This document shows positions 8,850-16,960 of a stretch of 64,000 nucleotides of DNA, piece after piece (positions within the stretch are counted from its first letter, which is position 1; every line of letters starts with the position of its first letter). The position numbers and the translations under genes are program-made. Below the pieces are notes generated by a model. It was not told the DNA's origin, ran no database searches, and was given only the letters and a program-made list of their open reading frames with translations. The DNA is taken from the NCBI GenBank assembly GCA_035552195.1, contig DASZLU010000122.1, positions 1-64,000 on the forward strand, written 5' to 3'. Source of the DNA: CAIKMD01 sp035552195. Its GTDB lineage: Bacteria > Pseudomonadota > Alphaproteobacteria > ATCC43930 > CGMCC-115725.

Positions 8850-11024
8850 ATGCCTGTCGACAGCGCTCCGCTAGCGGAACTCGAGAACGTTTCGCCTTTC
8901 TATATCCCCTCCTCCACCGCGATGCGGCCCGAGCGCCGCGTGTTAAAGACCGGTGACAGTCTTGCGATCCTCGATGCCTTCGGAAATATCGAAGCGACGA
9001 CCGCCGCGGAAGGATTCTTCTTCGAGGACACGCGTTACCTCTCGCGCCTCGTCCTCACCATCAATGGTCAGTCGCCGCTGCTGCTCTCCTCGACCGTCAC
9101 CGAGGACAACGCGACGCTCGAGGTCGACCTCGCCAATCCCGATCAGCTTGAGCGCGGCCATGTCGTGCTGTCGCGCGATACGGTGCATCTGTTGCGCAGC
9201 GCCGCCGTCGGAACACGCAGTTTCTTCGAGACCGTGGAGTTGCGCAATTTCGGTCACGCGGCGGCGACGCTGAGCATCGAGCTCGGTTTCGACGCCGATT
9301 TCGTCGATATGTTCGAAGTGCGCGGCACGACGCGGCTACGACGCGGCACGCGCCTGCCCGACGATTTGCGGCTCGACGGCACGACACTCGGCTATCGCGG
9401 CCTCGACAATATCGATCGGCGCATCAACGTGACGTTCGATCCGCGGCCCCATTCCATCCGCGGCCGGCAGGCGCGCTGGCAGGTCGAATTGCCGCCCGGC
9501 GGCCGGACCACACTGAACTTCACCTTCCGCGCCGACGATGGACACGCCGCGCCGGCGCAATCGCGCGCCGAGGCACTGACACATGGCGAGAAACGGCTCC
9601 GCATGCGCCAGCAGCGCACCGCCGACATCTACACAACCAACGAATCCTTCAACACCTGGCTCAGCCATTCGCGCGCCAATCTCGATCTGCTGATCACCGA
9701 AACGCCGCACGGGCTTTATCCCTATGCCGGTGTGCCGTGGTTCTCAACCGCGTTCGGCCGCGACGGAATCATCACCGCGCTCGAATGTCTCTGGCTCGAC
9801 CCGACATTGGCTGCCGGCACGCTGCGTTTCCTCGCCGCCAAGCAAGCGAGGGCGATCGATCCCGCGGCCGATGCCGAGCCCGGCAAGATCCTGCACGAGA
9901 CGCGCAAGGGCGAGATGGCGGCGCTGAAAGAAGTGCCTTTCGGCTGCTATTATGGCAGCGTCGATGCGACGCCGCTCTTCGTCGTGCTCGCCGCCGCCTA
10001 TTACGCGCGTACCGGCGACCGCGCCCTGATCGAGCATCTGTGGCCGCATATCGAAGCGGCGCTCCGCTGGATGGAAGAATACGGCGATCGCGACCGCGAC
10101 GGCTTTCTCGAATATGGCCGTGCATCGCAAGACGGCTTGGTCAACCAAGGCTGGAAGGACAGCGGCGATTCCATCTTCCACGCCGATGGCAGCCTCGCGC
10201 AGGGGCCGATTGCGCTGATCGAGGTGCAGGCTTATGCCTACGCCGCGTATCACGGCGCGGCGGCACTGGCGATGAAGCTCGGCAAACCCGAGCAAGCCGA
10301 CGCGCTCGGCGTCAAAGCCGACATCCTGGCGAAGCAAGTCGAGCGCGTGTTCTGGCTCGATGAACTGAATAGCTACGCGCTGGCGCTCGATGGGAAGAAA
10401 GCGCCGTGCCGCGTGCGCGCGTCGAACGCCGGCCACGTGCTCTTCGCCGGGCTGGCATCGCCGGCCCGCGCCCAGCGCGTCGCACAAACGCTGATGACGC
10501 CGGAATTCTTTTCGGATTGGGGCATTCGAACCGTCGCCGACGGCGAAGCGCGCTACAACCCGATGTCCTACCACAACGGCTCGATCTGGCCGCATGACAA
10601 CGGCATGATCGCCTTGGGGCTGGGCCGCTACGGACTGAAACAGCCGCTGCTCAAGGTCATGAGCGGCCTGTTCGATGCCATGCTGTTCAGCGAGACGAAA
10701 GGCGTGCCCGAACTGTTCTGCGGCTTCGCGCGGCGCAAAGGCATGGGGCCGACTTCTTATCCGGTCGCCTGCATGCCGCAGGCCTGGTCGTCGGCCGCAA
10801 TCTTCGCGATGCTCGGCGCGGCGCTCGGCATCACCTTCGATGCCGAGGCGGGCCGCATCCTGCTCGTGCGCCCGACCTTGCCCGATTGGATGGACGAGTT
10901 GCGTCTCACCAATCTGCGCCTGCGCGATTCGTCCGCCGATATCGTCTTGCGACGCAGCGATGGCGCCGCCGCGCTTTATGTCACACGGCGCGATGGGCCG
11001 ATCGAGATCGTGCTCGTCGCATGA
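8850..11024 (+). CDS. Amylo-alpha-1,6-glucosidase / glycogen debranching-type enzyme
   Basis: 724 aa. Residues about 20-215 form the N-terminal beta-sandwich typical of bacterial debranching-like enzymes (FEDTRYLSRLVLTINGQSPL). Residues about 270-700 form the (alpha/alpha)6 barrel of the GH63/GH133 type. GVPWFSTAFGRDGIITALE and NPMSYHNGSIWPHDN contain probable catalytic acids and substrate-binding aromatics. No signal peptide is seen, so it is probably cytoplasmic. The ATG at 8850 is preceded by AGGAAG; the frame is open upstream to 8610 but that part looks non-coding. It overlaps the next gene by four bases (ATGA). Confidence 0.85.
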   Translation: MPVDSAPLAELENVSPFYIPSSTAMRPERRVLKTGDSLAILDAFGNIEATTAAEGFFFEDTRYLSRLVLTINGQSPLLLSSTVTEDNATLEVDLANPDQLERGHVVLSRDTVHLLRSAAVGTRSFFETVELRNFGHAAATLSIELGFDADFVDMFEVRGTTRLRRGTRLPDDLRLDGTTLGYRGLDNIDRRINVTFDPRPHSIRGRQARWQVELPPGGRTTLNFTFRADDGHAAPAQSRAEALTHGEKRLRMRQQRTADIYTTNESFNTWLSHSRANLDLLITETPHGLYPYAGVPWFSTAFGRDGIITALECLWLDPTLAAGTLRFLAAKQARAIDPAADAEPGKILHETRKGEMAALKEVPFGCYYGSVDATPLFVVLAAAYYARTGDRALIEHLWPHIEAALRWMEEYGDRDRDGFLEYGRASQDGLVNQGWKDSGDSIFHADGSLAQGPIALIEVQAYAYAAYHGAAALAMKLGKPEQADALGVKADILAKQVERVFWLDELNSYALALDGKKAPCRVRASNAGHVLFAGLASPARAQRVAQTLMTPEFFSDWGIRTVADGEARYNPMSYHNGSIWPHDNGMIALGLGRYGLKQPLLKVMSGLFDAMLFSETKGVPELFCGFARRKGMGPTSYPVACMPQAWSSAAIFAMLGAALGITFDAEAGRILLVRPTLPDWMDELRLTNLRLRDSSADIVLRRSDGAAALYVTRRDGPIEIVLVA

Positions 11025-11653
11025 CCCGCATCGCCGCGGCCGCGCTGCTTCTGTTTGCGGCCCTGACCGCGAGCGCGGCCGCGCAAACCGCATCGACCCC
11101 GGAAGCGCCGCCGGCGGAGGCACAAAAACCGCCAGCAGCGGCGGCCGATACAGCGCCCGGCGAAACCGCGCCCGGCGGCGCGACGCCCTCGAACACGGCT
11201 TCCACCGACGCGACAAAGGCAAAGCCGACACCGCAGCCGCCCACCGCCAACCTCGAGACACTTGTCACCGCTGACGCGCGCGACATTCTCGGCCAGAAGG
11301 TCAGCGGTGCGGCCGGCGAGGATATGGGTCTGGTCGTCGATGTCCTGTTCGATGCGAACAAGCAGCCGCGCGCCGCAGTGATCGATTTCGGCGGCTTCCT
11401 CGGCGTCGGCACGCGCAAGATCGCGGTCGACTGGAAACTGCTGCAACTCTACGCGCCCGATGCCAAGACGCCGCTGAAACTCGATCTCAGTCGGGCCGAC
11501 GTGCAGAACGCGCCAGAATATAAGCCGAGCGACAAATCGGTGAGCGTTATCGCCGGGCCGGCGCCGGCGCAAACCGTAACGCCTGCACCATCGACACCGC
11601 CCTCAGCAGCGCCACCGCCGGCCTCGCCCGCGCCGGCCCCCAGCGATCATTAA
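11021..11653 (+). CDS. Exported PRC-barrel domain protein
   Basis: 210 aa. Signal peptide at residues 1-22, cleaved near SAAAQT. A linker of about 50 residues rich in Pro, Ala and Thr follows, then a PRC-barrel at about 88-150 (DILGQKVSGAAGEDMGLVVD, then KIAVDWKLLQLY), then another Pro/Ala-rich tail. PRC-barrels bind RNA, metals or tetrapyrrole-protein partners; the exported Pro-rich forms are common in alphaproteobacteria and of unknown role. Its ATG overlaps the debranching enzyme stop, so the two are translationally coupled, although one is exported and the other appears cytoplasmic. Confidence 0.75.
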   Translation: MTRIAAAALLLFAALTASAAAQTASTPEAPPAEAQKPPAAAADTAPGETAPGGATPSNTASTDATKAKPTPQPPTANLETLVTADARDILGQKVSGAAGEDMGLVVDVLFDANKQPRAAVIDFGGFLGVGTRKIAVDWKLLQLYAPDAKTPLKLDLSRADVQNAPEYKPSDKSVSVIAGPAPAQTVTPAPSTPPSAAPPPASPAPAPSDH

Positions 11654-11689
11654 GCGGGCCGCGCCATTTCGCCGGTCAGAGCAAACGAC

Positions 11690-12907
11690 GTGTCGGCGAG
11701 CGATGCGAGCGACATCGCCGCGGCGAGCCGCGGCCTCGATCATCTCAATCTCTTCGTCGCCAATATCCAGACCGGTTTCGGGCCGTTCATCGCGATCTAT
11801 TTGGCAAGCCAGGGCTGGACCCAGACCGGCATCGGCCTAGCGCTCAGTCTCGGCACCGCCGCCGCGATGGCGAGCCAGATTCCGGCCGGCGCGCTGGTCG
11901 ATGCGCTCCACAGCAAGGTGCATGCCGCACGCATCGGCATCGCTTCCTTCACACTCTGCGCCCTGATCTTCGCGTTCTATCCCGTGCAACTCTTCGTCTA
12001 TATCGCCGAAATCCTCCACGCCTTCGCGAGCTGCATGCTGGGTCCAGCCATCGCCGCGATCAGCCTTGCGGTCGCCGGGCAGCACGCGCTTGGGCTGCGG
12101 CTCGGACGTAATGCGCGCTACGCCTCGATCGGCAACGCCATCGGCGCGGCGCTGATGGGTGCTTGCGGCTATTACCTTTCCGACCGCTCGATCTTTTTCC
12201 TGACCGCGCTGCTTACCTTGCCGGCCTGGGCGTTCATGCAACCGCTGTCCCGCCTCAAAGCACCGCGCCTCGCCGCCAAGGCGCATGCCGACGAGATCAG
12301 CCACCCGAAGCCGATCATGCGGCTGCTCAAAGACCGGCGTCTCTTCGTGTTCGCGAGCTGCGTCGCGCTGTTCACTTTCGGCAATGCCGCGACCTTGCCG
12401 CTGGTCAGCGCCGCCCTCAACAAAAGCGTCGGCAATCTCGCGAGCCTGACGATCGCCGCATGCATCGTACTCCCGCAAATCATTGTCGCGGTGATCTCGC
12501 CCGCGATCGGACGGCTGGCTGAGAACCGCGGCCGGCGACTTGTCCTGGCGATCGGCCTCGCGGCGCTGCCTTGCCGCTGCTTGATCTTCGCATTGCTACT
12601 CGGTCATCCGAGCCTCGTCGTCATGGCGCAGGCGCTCGACGGCATCGCCGGCGCGGCGGTCGGCGTGCTGGTGCCGCTCGTCACCAGCGACATCGCCGGC
12701 CATTCGGGCCATTTCAATCTGACGCTCGGCTTCATCGGCTTCTTCATGGGGATCGGCGGCACGCTCAGCACCGGCATCGGCGGCTGGATGGCGGATCGGC
12801 TCGGCGATCCGGTCGCGCTCTTGGGCCTCGGTGCGATCGGGCTTCTCGCCGTGCTGCTCGCGCTCGTGGCCATGCCCGAGACGCGCCCCGAAGACGAGAG
12901 CGCATAA
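11690..12907 (+). CDS. MFS transporter
   Basis: Major facilitator superfamily permease of the inner membrane, 405 aa, with about 12 hydrophobic segments split in two halves around a charged loop near residues 195-215. Family-type loops include AGALVDALHSKVHAARIG between segments 2 and 3 and AIGRLAENRGRRLVLA in the second half. The start is a GTG 36 bases after the PRC-barrel gene, and no ATG fits better. It may be the last gene of the debranching operon. The substrate is not predictable from sequence. Confidence 0.8.
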   Translation: MSASDASDIAAASRGLDHLNLFVANIQTGFGPFIAIYLASQGWTQTGIGLALSLGTAAAMASQIPAGALVDALHSKVHAARIGIASFTLCALIFAFYPVQLFVYIAEILHAFASCMLGPAIAAISLAVAGQHALGLRLGRNARYASIGNAIGAALMGACGYYLSDRSIFFLTALLTLPAWAFMQPLSRLKAPRLAAKAHADEISHPKPIMRLLKDRRLFVFASCVALFTFGNAATLPLVSAALNKSVGNLASLTIAACIVLPQIIVAVISPAIGRLAENRGRRLVLAIGLAALPCRCLIFALLLGHPSLVVMAQALDGIAGAAVGVLVPLVTSDIAGHSGHFNLTLGFIGFFMGIGGTLSTGIGGWMADRLGDPVALLGLGAIGLLAVLLALVAMPETRPEDESA

Positions 12908-12969
12908 AGCGCTGACGCCCTCCGACCCGCGCGCTATCTTCGCTCTCACTTAACGGGAGGAAGAAGACG

Positions 12970-14034
12970 ATGGAATACGGCATTGCCCTCGCGACCCATG
13001 CCGAGAGCTATCAGCGCGTGAAGCGCGCCGAGGAGCTCGGCTATACCAACGCGTCCTTCTTCGACACGCAGCTCTTGAACGCCGATCTCTTCGTCGCGAT
13101 GGGCGCGGCGGCGATGGTGACGAAGTCGATCTCGCTGACCACCGGCGTGCTCATCCCCTCGAACCGCATCCCCGCCGTCGCCGCGAGCGCGCTTGGCTCG
13201 CTCAACAAGCTGGCGCCCGGCCGCATCGAATTCGGCGTATCGACCGGCTTCACCGGTCGCCGCACGATGGGCTTGAAGCGCATGAAGCTCTCCGACATGG
13301 CGGAGTACATTCGCATCGTGAACGGGCTCCTCGCCGGCGAGACGGTCGAATGGCGCTACGGCGACCAGCCGCACAAGATCCGCTTCCTCAATCCCGAGAT
13401 CGGCGCGATCAACATCAAGGACAAGATACCAACCTATATCTCGGCCACCGGCCCCAATTCGCGCGCCCTCGTCGCGAAACTCGGCACCGGCTGGATCTGT
13501 CCGCTGGGCCGTGCCGCGATGGTGCAGGAAGCCGTCGCCGACATGAAAAAGAAATGGACCGACGCCGGCCGCGATCTCAAAGACCTGCACATGCACGGCG
13601 AGATCGGCGGCTGCGTGCTCCGCGAGGGCGAGGCCTATGACTCGGCGCGCGCCAAGAACGAGGCCGGACCCACCGCGATCATGGTGGTGCACGATCTCGT
13701 CGAGGAGGCAATGCAGGATCGCGCGCCGATGAACCTACCGCCGGTGCTGCGCAACGCGCTCGACCGCTACCGCAACATCTATGAGAAGATGGAGCCGGCG
13801 GACGCGCGCTACCTGACCAATCATCGCGGTCATCTCATGTTCCTGAAGGACGAAGAACGCGACATCGTCGATGCCGATCTCATCAAGAACATGTCGTGGA
13901 CCGCGACCAAGCCCGAGCTCGTCGAGCGGCTGCGCGCGCTCAAAGAGATGGGCTTCGAGCGTCTCTCGGTGCAGATCCGTCACCAGCACCCCTCGATGAT
14001 CGAGGATTGGTGGGACGTGTTTCAGGCCATGTGA
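12970..14034 (+). CDS. Luciferase-like (LLM class) flavin oxidoreductase, paralogue 2
   Basis: 354 aa, the same length as the protein encoded at 6478-7542 and sharing its landmarks: RAEELGY, TGVLIPSNRIPAVAASALGS, APGRIEFGVSTGF, IRFLNPEIGAINI and YLTNHRGHLMF. TIM-barrel flavin enzyme of the luciferase superfamily; FMN or F420 dependence is not certain. A strong ribosome-binding site (GGGAGGAAG) precedes the ATG. It stands alone between the MFS gene and a convergent gene. The paralogue pair flanks the debranching/MFS block, which suggests an old duplication. Confidence 0.85.
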   Translation: MEYGIALATHAESYQRVKRAEELGYTNASFFDTQLLNADLFVAMGAAAMVTKSISLTTGVLIPSNRIPAVAASALGSLNKLAPGRIEFGVSTGFTGRRTMGLKRMKLSDMAEYIRIVNGLLAGETVEWRYGDQPHKIRFLNPEIGAINIKDKIPTYISATGPNSRALVAKLGTGWICPLGRAAMVQEAVADMKKKWTDAGRDLKDLHMHGEIGGCVLREGEAYDSARAKNEAGPTAIMVVHDLVEEAMQDRAPMNLPPVLRNALDRYRNIYEKMEPADARYLTNHRGHLMFLKDEERDIVDADLIKNMSWTATKPELVERLRALKEMGFERLSVQIRHQHPSMIEDWWDVFQAM

Positions 14035-14063
14035 CCGGCGCGGCTTGCCTAACCAGGTTCGCG

Positions 14064-14088
14064 CGCGCCCTCTTTTTTTTAGGGCGCG
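14064..14088. terminator. Hairpin with T-rich loop between convergent genes
   Basis: CGCGCCCT (14064-14071) pairs with AGGGCGCG (14081-14088) around a nine-base loop of C and eight T. It lies between the convergent LLM gene and the DUF4410-like gene and overlaps the latter's stop codon. The T-run sits in the loop instead of after the stem, so it is not a textbook terminator. The position still suggests a role in ending transcription. Confidence 0.35.
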
Positions 14089-14651
14089 TAGGCCGCCCAA
14101 CCCTGGCTCACGAAATAATTCCGCAGCGTGTCGGCGATCTCTTTACCCATGCGCCCGGCGCTGTCCTCGACCGACGCACCGAACTTCTCGGACGCCACCG
14201 TGCCGCCCACGCCGACCGCCGCCGCTGTCGCGACGCTGCCCGCTGCGGCACCGGCGCCCGCAACCGCGAGGCGAGGCTTCCTGCCGCTTTCGGAATCGGC
14301 CGTGAAACTCTGCAGCAGCCGCGGCGCGGTTCCCGGGGTTGCGAAGCAGATATCGACCTCGGCCGTCACTTTGCTTTGTCCGGCGCCAAAGCCGACGATG
14401 ATGCGCCGCGTGCGATTGCCTTCGTCAATCGACAGGATCTTTCCCGAGACCACCAGCGACGTATAGCCCGGCGCGAGCATCGGCAGCGCGCTGCTCGGTG
14501 AGGTCGGGATGCCGGTGGTGTTCAGCTGCTGGACCAACGCTGCCGTCAGCTTGCGTACCACGTCGTTGGCAGCCTCGTTGAGCTGGACCGCCGAATTGGA
14601 AGCCCCGACGGCGCGCGCGACGCGCGAGCCGATGCCGGCATCGAGCGTCAC
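14079..14651 (-). CDS. DUF4410-like protein with no proper start codon
   Basis: The frame open from a GTG at 14651 gives 190 aa with the DUF4410 pattern: LDAGIG, TSLVVSGKILSIDEGN and IIVGFGAGQSKVTAEVD, then a glycine zipper-like stretch (AVAGAGAAAGSVATAAAVGVG). Conserved sequence continues upstream of the GTG to about 14699 (PDRIIVEDFAVQPN). Before the in-frame stop at 14753 there is no ATG, GTG or TTG and no signal peptide. Relatives are normally lipoproteins, so the 5' end is probably lost, frameshifted, or uses a rare start such as CTG or ATC. Function unknown. Confidence 0.55.
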   Translation of the reverse strand: MTLDAGIGSRVARAVGASNSAVQLNEAANDVVRKLTAALVQQLNTTGIPTSPSSALPMLAPGYTSLVVSGKILSIDEGNRTRRIIVGFGAGQSKVTAEVDICFATPGTAPRLLQSFTADSESGRKPRLAVAGAGAAAGSVATAAAVGVGGTVASEKFGASVEDSAGRMGKEIADTLRNYFVSQGWAAYAP

Positions 14652-14812
14652 GGCATTCGGCTGAACGGCGAAATCCTCGACGATGATACGATCCGGCCGC
14701 CCGGTCCCGCTCGCGGCTTCCGGTCCCAGGAGCGCCGAGATTAAATTATTTTAAAGGATAAAAGCGCCAACGCCACCGTCTCGCGGCGCGCTCCGCGCCC
14801 GGCTACGGGTGC

Positions 14813-15001
14813 TTAGCGACGCGGGTTCTTACCTCGGCGCTTGGCCTCGGCCGGCGCGTTCCGCTGCTTCACCATCTCCGCGATGATGACGACAAGAGCA
14901 CAGGCCACCGCGAGAACGATGGCCCAGACCGCCGTCGCGACATGCGGATCGATCACCAGCGCGCCATGGGTCGCATCCATCGAACCGTAAGGGGAACTCA
15001 T
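14813..15001 (-). CDS. Small single-span membrane protein
   Basis: 62 aa. A short hydrophilic N-terminus is followed by one membrane helix (about 22-44, TAVWAIVLAVACALVVIIAE) and a strongly basic C-terminus (KQRNAPAEAKRRGKNPRR), so the C-terminus should lie in the cytoplasm. AAGGG lies six bases before the ATG at 15001. No known family recognised. It lies alone, head to head with the exported protein at 15150. Confidence 0.5.
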   Translation of the reverse strand: MSSPYGSMDATHGALVIDPHVATAVWAIVLAVACALVVIIAEMVKQRNAPAEAKRRGKNPRR

Positions 15002-15149
15002 CTCGAACCCTTTCGTAACTCCCGTTCAACACCGAACCGGGCAGAAGTTTCCCGCCGGAATGTCGCAGGCGCCTCTCGTCAGGGCCAAGTTTGCCATCGG
15101 CGGAGTCCGGCGAATAGGATGGAGCAGCCCGAACCCCGGAAGGACCGGA

Positions 15150-15782
15150 ATGACACGCTCATTTTTTTATCACGCCGCGCTGGCTGTTTGCGCCTTGACG
15201 CTGAGCATTTGGATCGCGCCGCCGAGCCGCGCGCAAGACAATGCCAGCGCGACGCAGCGCATAAGGGGCGAAATCATCCGCATCGCTGGCGACTTGCTCT
15301 ATTTGCGCGCCTCGAACGGTCAACCGACGACGGTGTTGCTCGCGCCCGACGCGACGGTGACCTCCGTCAAGCCGGCAAAGCTCACCGATATCCAGCGTGG
15401 CCGCTCCGTCGGCGCCGCAGCACGCCCTGAAGCCGGCGGGCGCTGGCAGGCCATCGAGGTGCACATTTTTCCTGTCGGCGCGCGGGTGAGCGACGGCCAT
15501 CATCCTTGGGCGCCGGAGCCCGGCGCGACCATGACCAACGCCGAGGTCACCGCTGCCGAGGTCAAAGCCAGTGCCGGCAAGATGACACTCACCACCGGCG
15601 GACAGACCTATGAATTCGACGTGCCGAAAGGAACGCCAATCGTCACGATGGATCCAGGCACGCGGGCGCTGCTCAAGAAAGGCGCGCACGTTGCGATCGG
15701 CCAGGCACAACCCGGCGCCGGCGGCTCCTACATTACCAAAGCGATCATCGTCACCGACGCCCCCAACTGGCCGCCGAAATAG
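15150..15782 (+). CDS. Exported protein of unknown function
   Basis: 210 aa. Signal peptide to about residue 30 (APPSRAQDN). The mature protein is beta-rich, with two similar-looking segments that may be OB-like repeats: RIRGEIIRIAGDLLYLRASN, and later KASAGKMTLTTGGQTYEFDVP with VPKGTPIVTMDPG. This resembles the DUF5666 style of exported small beta proteins, but the match is only by eye. The ATG at 15150 has GGAAGGA upstream. The longer frame from 15060 adds a non-signal extension and is less likely. Confidence 0.6.
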   Translation: MTRSFFYHAALAVCALTLSIWIAPPSRAQDNASATQRIRGEIIRIAGDLLYLRASNGQPTTVLLAPDATVTSVKPAKLTDIQRGRSVGAAARPEAGGRWQAIEVHIFPVGARVSDGHHPWAPEPGATMTNAEVTAAEVKASAGKMTLTTGGQTYEFDVPKGTPIVTMDPGTRALLKKGAHVAIGQAQPGAGGSYITKAIIVTDAPNWPPK

Positions 15783-15806
15783 CACGCCTTTGTCCAGATA
15801 ACACAG

Positions 15807-15832
15807 TGAATCCCCGCCTTCGGGGGAATGAC
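15807..15832. repeat. Short interspersed palindrome
   Basis: CCCCG (15812-15816), loop CCTT, CGGGG (15821-15825), flanked by GTGAAT and GAATGACG. The flanks and stem resemble a short palindromic repeat seen between genes in many proteobacteria, whose chance translation reads like PRLRGNDE or IPAKAGIH. It may also end the transcript of the gene at 15150. Only one copy of this type is visible in the window. Confidence 0.55.
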
Positions 15833-15853
15833 GAACAGGGAGAAAGCCTCATT

Positions 15854-16849
15854 ATGAAAGCAGCGCTCGGTCTGCTCCTCACTCTCGCGCTCGCTTCGAC
15901 TGCGGCGCACGCGAACGAGACCATCAAGATCGGTTCGCTCAAAGCGGCGAATGTCGGTCCGGCATTCATCGCGCAGGCGAAAGGTTATTTCGCCGCCGAA
16001 GGTCTCGATGTCGAATTCAGCTATTTCGAATCCGCGCAGCCGGTTGCGGTCGGCGTCGCATCGGGCTCGCTCGATTTCGGTTGCACCTCGACTTCGGCAG
16101 GCATGTATTCGCTCGCCGGCCAAGGCGTTATCAAGATCATCTCCGGCATGTACAGCGAAGCGCCGGGCTTCCATAATTTCGGCATCATGGCGTCGCTCAA
16201 AGCCTCCGCTGCGGGCTTGAAGACCTATAAGGACCTGCCCGGCCATTCGATCGCGATCAGCCAGGTCGGCTCGCCGGTGCATTACTCGCTGGCGCTGGTC
16301 GCCGAGAAATATGGTCTCGATCTCAAATCGATGCGCATCGAGCCGCTGCAAGGCGTGCCGCAAATTGTTTCGGCGGTCGAAGGCAATCAGGTCGATTCAT
16401 CGGTGACGACGGCGACCGCGATGAACCCGATGCTGCTGCAGCACAAAGCCAATCTCGTCGGCTGGATCGGCGACGAGACACCGTGGCAGGCCGCGGTCGC
16501 GATCACCACCAGCAAACGCATCGCCGAGAAACCACAGACGGTCGAGGCCTTTCTGCGTGCCTTCAAGCGCGGCGCGAAGGAATATCACGACGCTTTCACC
16601 GGCCCGGGCGAGACGCGCCAGGACGGACCGAACGCCGCCGAAATTCTGGGCATCCTCTCGAAAGTCACCGGCCAGTCGCCCGAGCAGATCAAGCTCAGCG
16701 TCGCCTATGTCGATGGCGGTGCGCGCGTCGATGTGAAAGACATCGCTCACCAGATCAAATGGTTCAAAGACCAGAAGATGCTGAAGGACGACATCGACCC
16801 GGACAAAGTGATGGATATGAAATACGTCGTGCCGCTGCCGGGTCGGTGA
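15854..16849 (+). CDS. ABC-type substrate-binding protein (NMT1/SsuA-like), tandem copy A
   Basis: 331 aa exported binding protein. Signal peptide at residues 1-20 (cleavage near AAHANE). The mature start ETIKIGSLKAANVGPAFIA and AEGLDVEFSYFESAQPVAVG are typical of NrtA/SsuA/ThiY-like proteins that recognise small organic or inorganic anions or pyrimidines. It shares GSPVHYSLAL, EAPGFHNF and GWIGDETPWQ with the next gene, so the two arose by tandem duplication. The ATG at 15854 was chosen because the upstream frame runs through the short palindrome. No permease or ATPase gene is beside it. Confidence 0.85.
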   Translation: MKAALGLLLTLALASTAAHANETIKIGSLKAANVGPAFIAQAKGYFAAEGLDVEFSYFESAQPVAVGVASGSLDFGCTSTSAGMYSLAGQGVIKIISGMYSEAPGFHNFGIMASLKASAAGLKTYKDLPGHSIAISQVGSPVHYSLALVAEKYGLDLKSMRIEPLQGVPQIVSAVEGNQVDSSVTTATAMNPMLLQHKANLVGWIGDETPWQAAVAITTSKRIAEKPQTVEAFLRAFKRGAKEYHDAFTGPGETRQDGPNAAEILGILSKVTGQSPEQIKLSVAYVDGGARVDVKDIAHQIKWFKDQKMLKDDIDPDKVMDMKYVVPLPGR

Positions 16850-16960
16850 GCGCGGCGCAAGACGGCCGTGCGACGTGTTCAAAACCACGGCCCATTGCAT
16901 CGCCGCGATTTAGACCGCAAGAATAGGCCTTGTTTGGTTGTTGTCGGGGGAGTTCGAAAA

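Noticed and set aside
9744..11261. Long minus-strand open frame of about 505 codons opposite the debranching enzyme gene.
   Set aside because: High-GC DNA gives long antisense frames; the plus-strand protein has full family motifs and the antisense product is Arg/Gly/His-rich without any recognisable domain.
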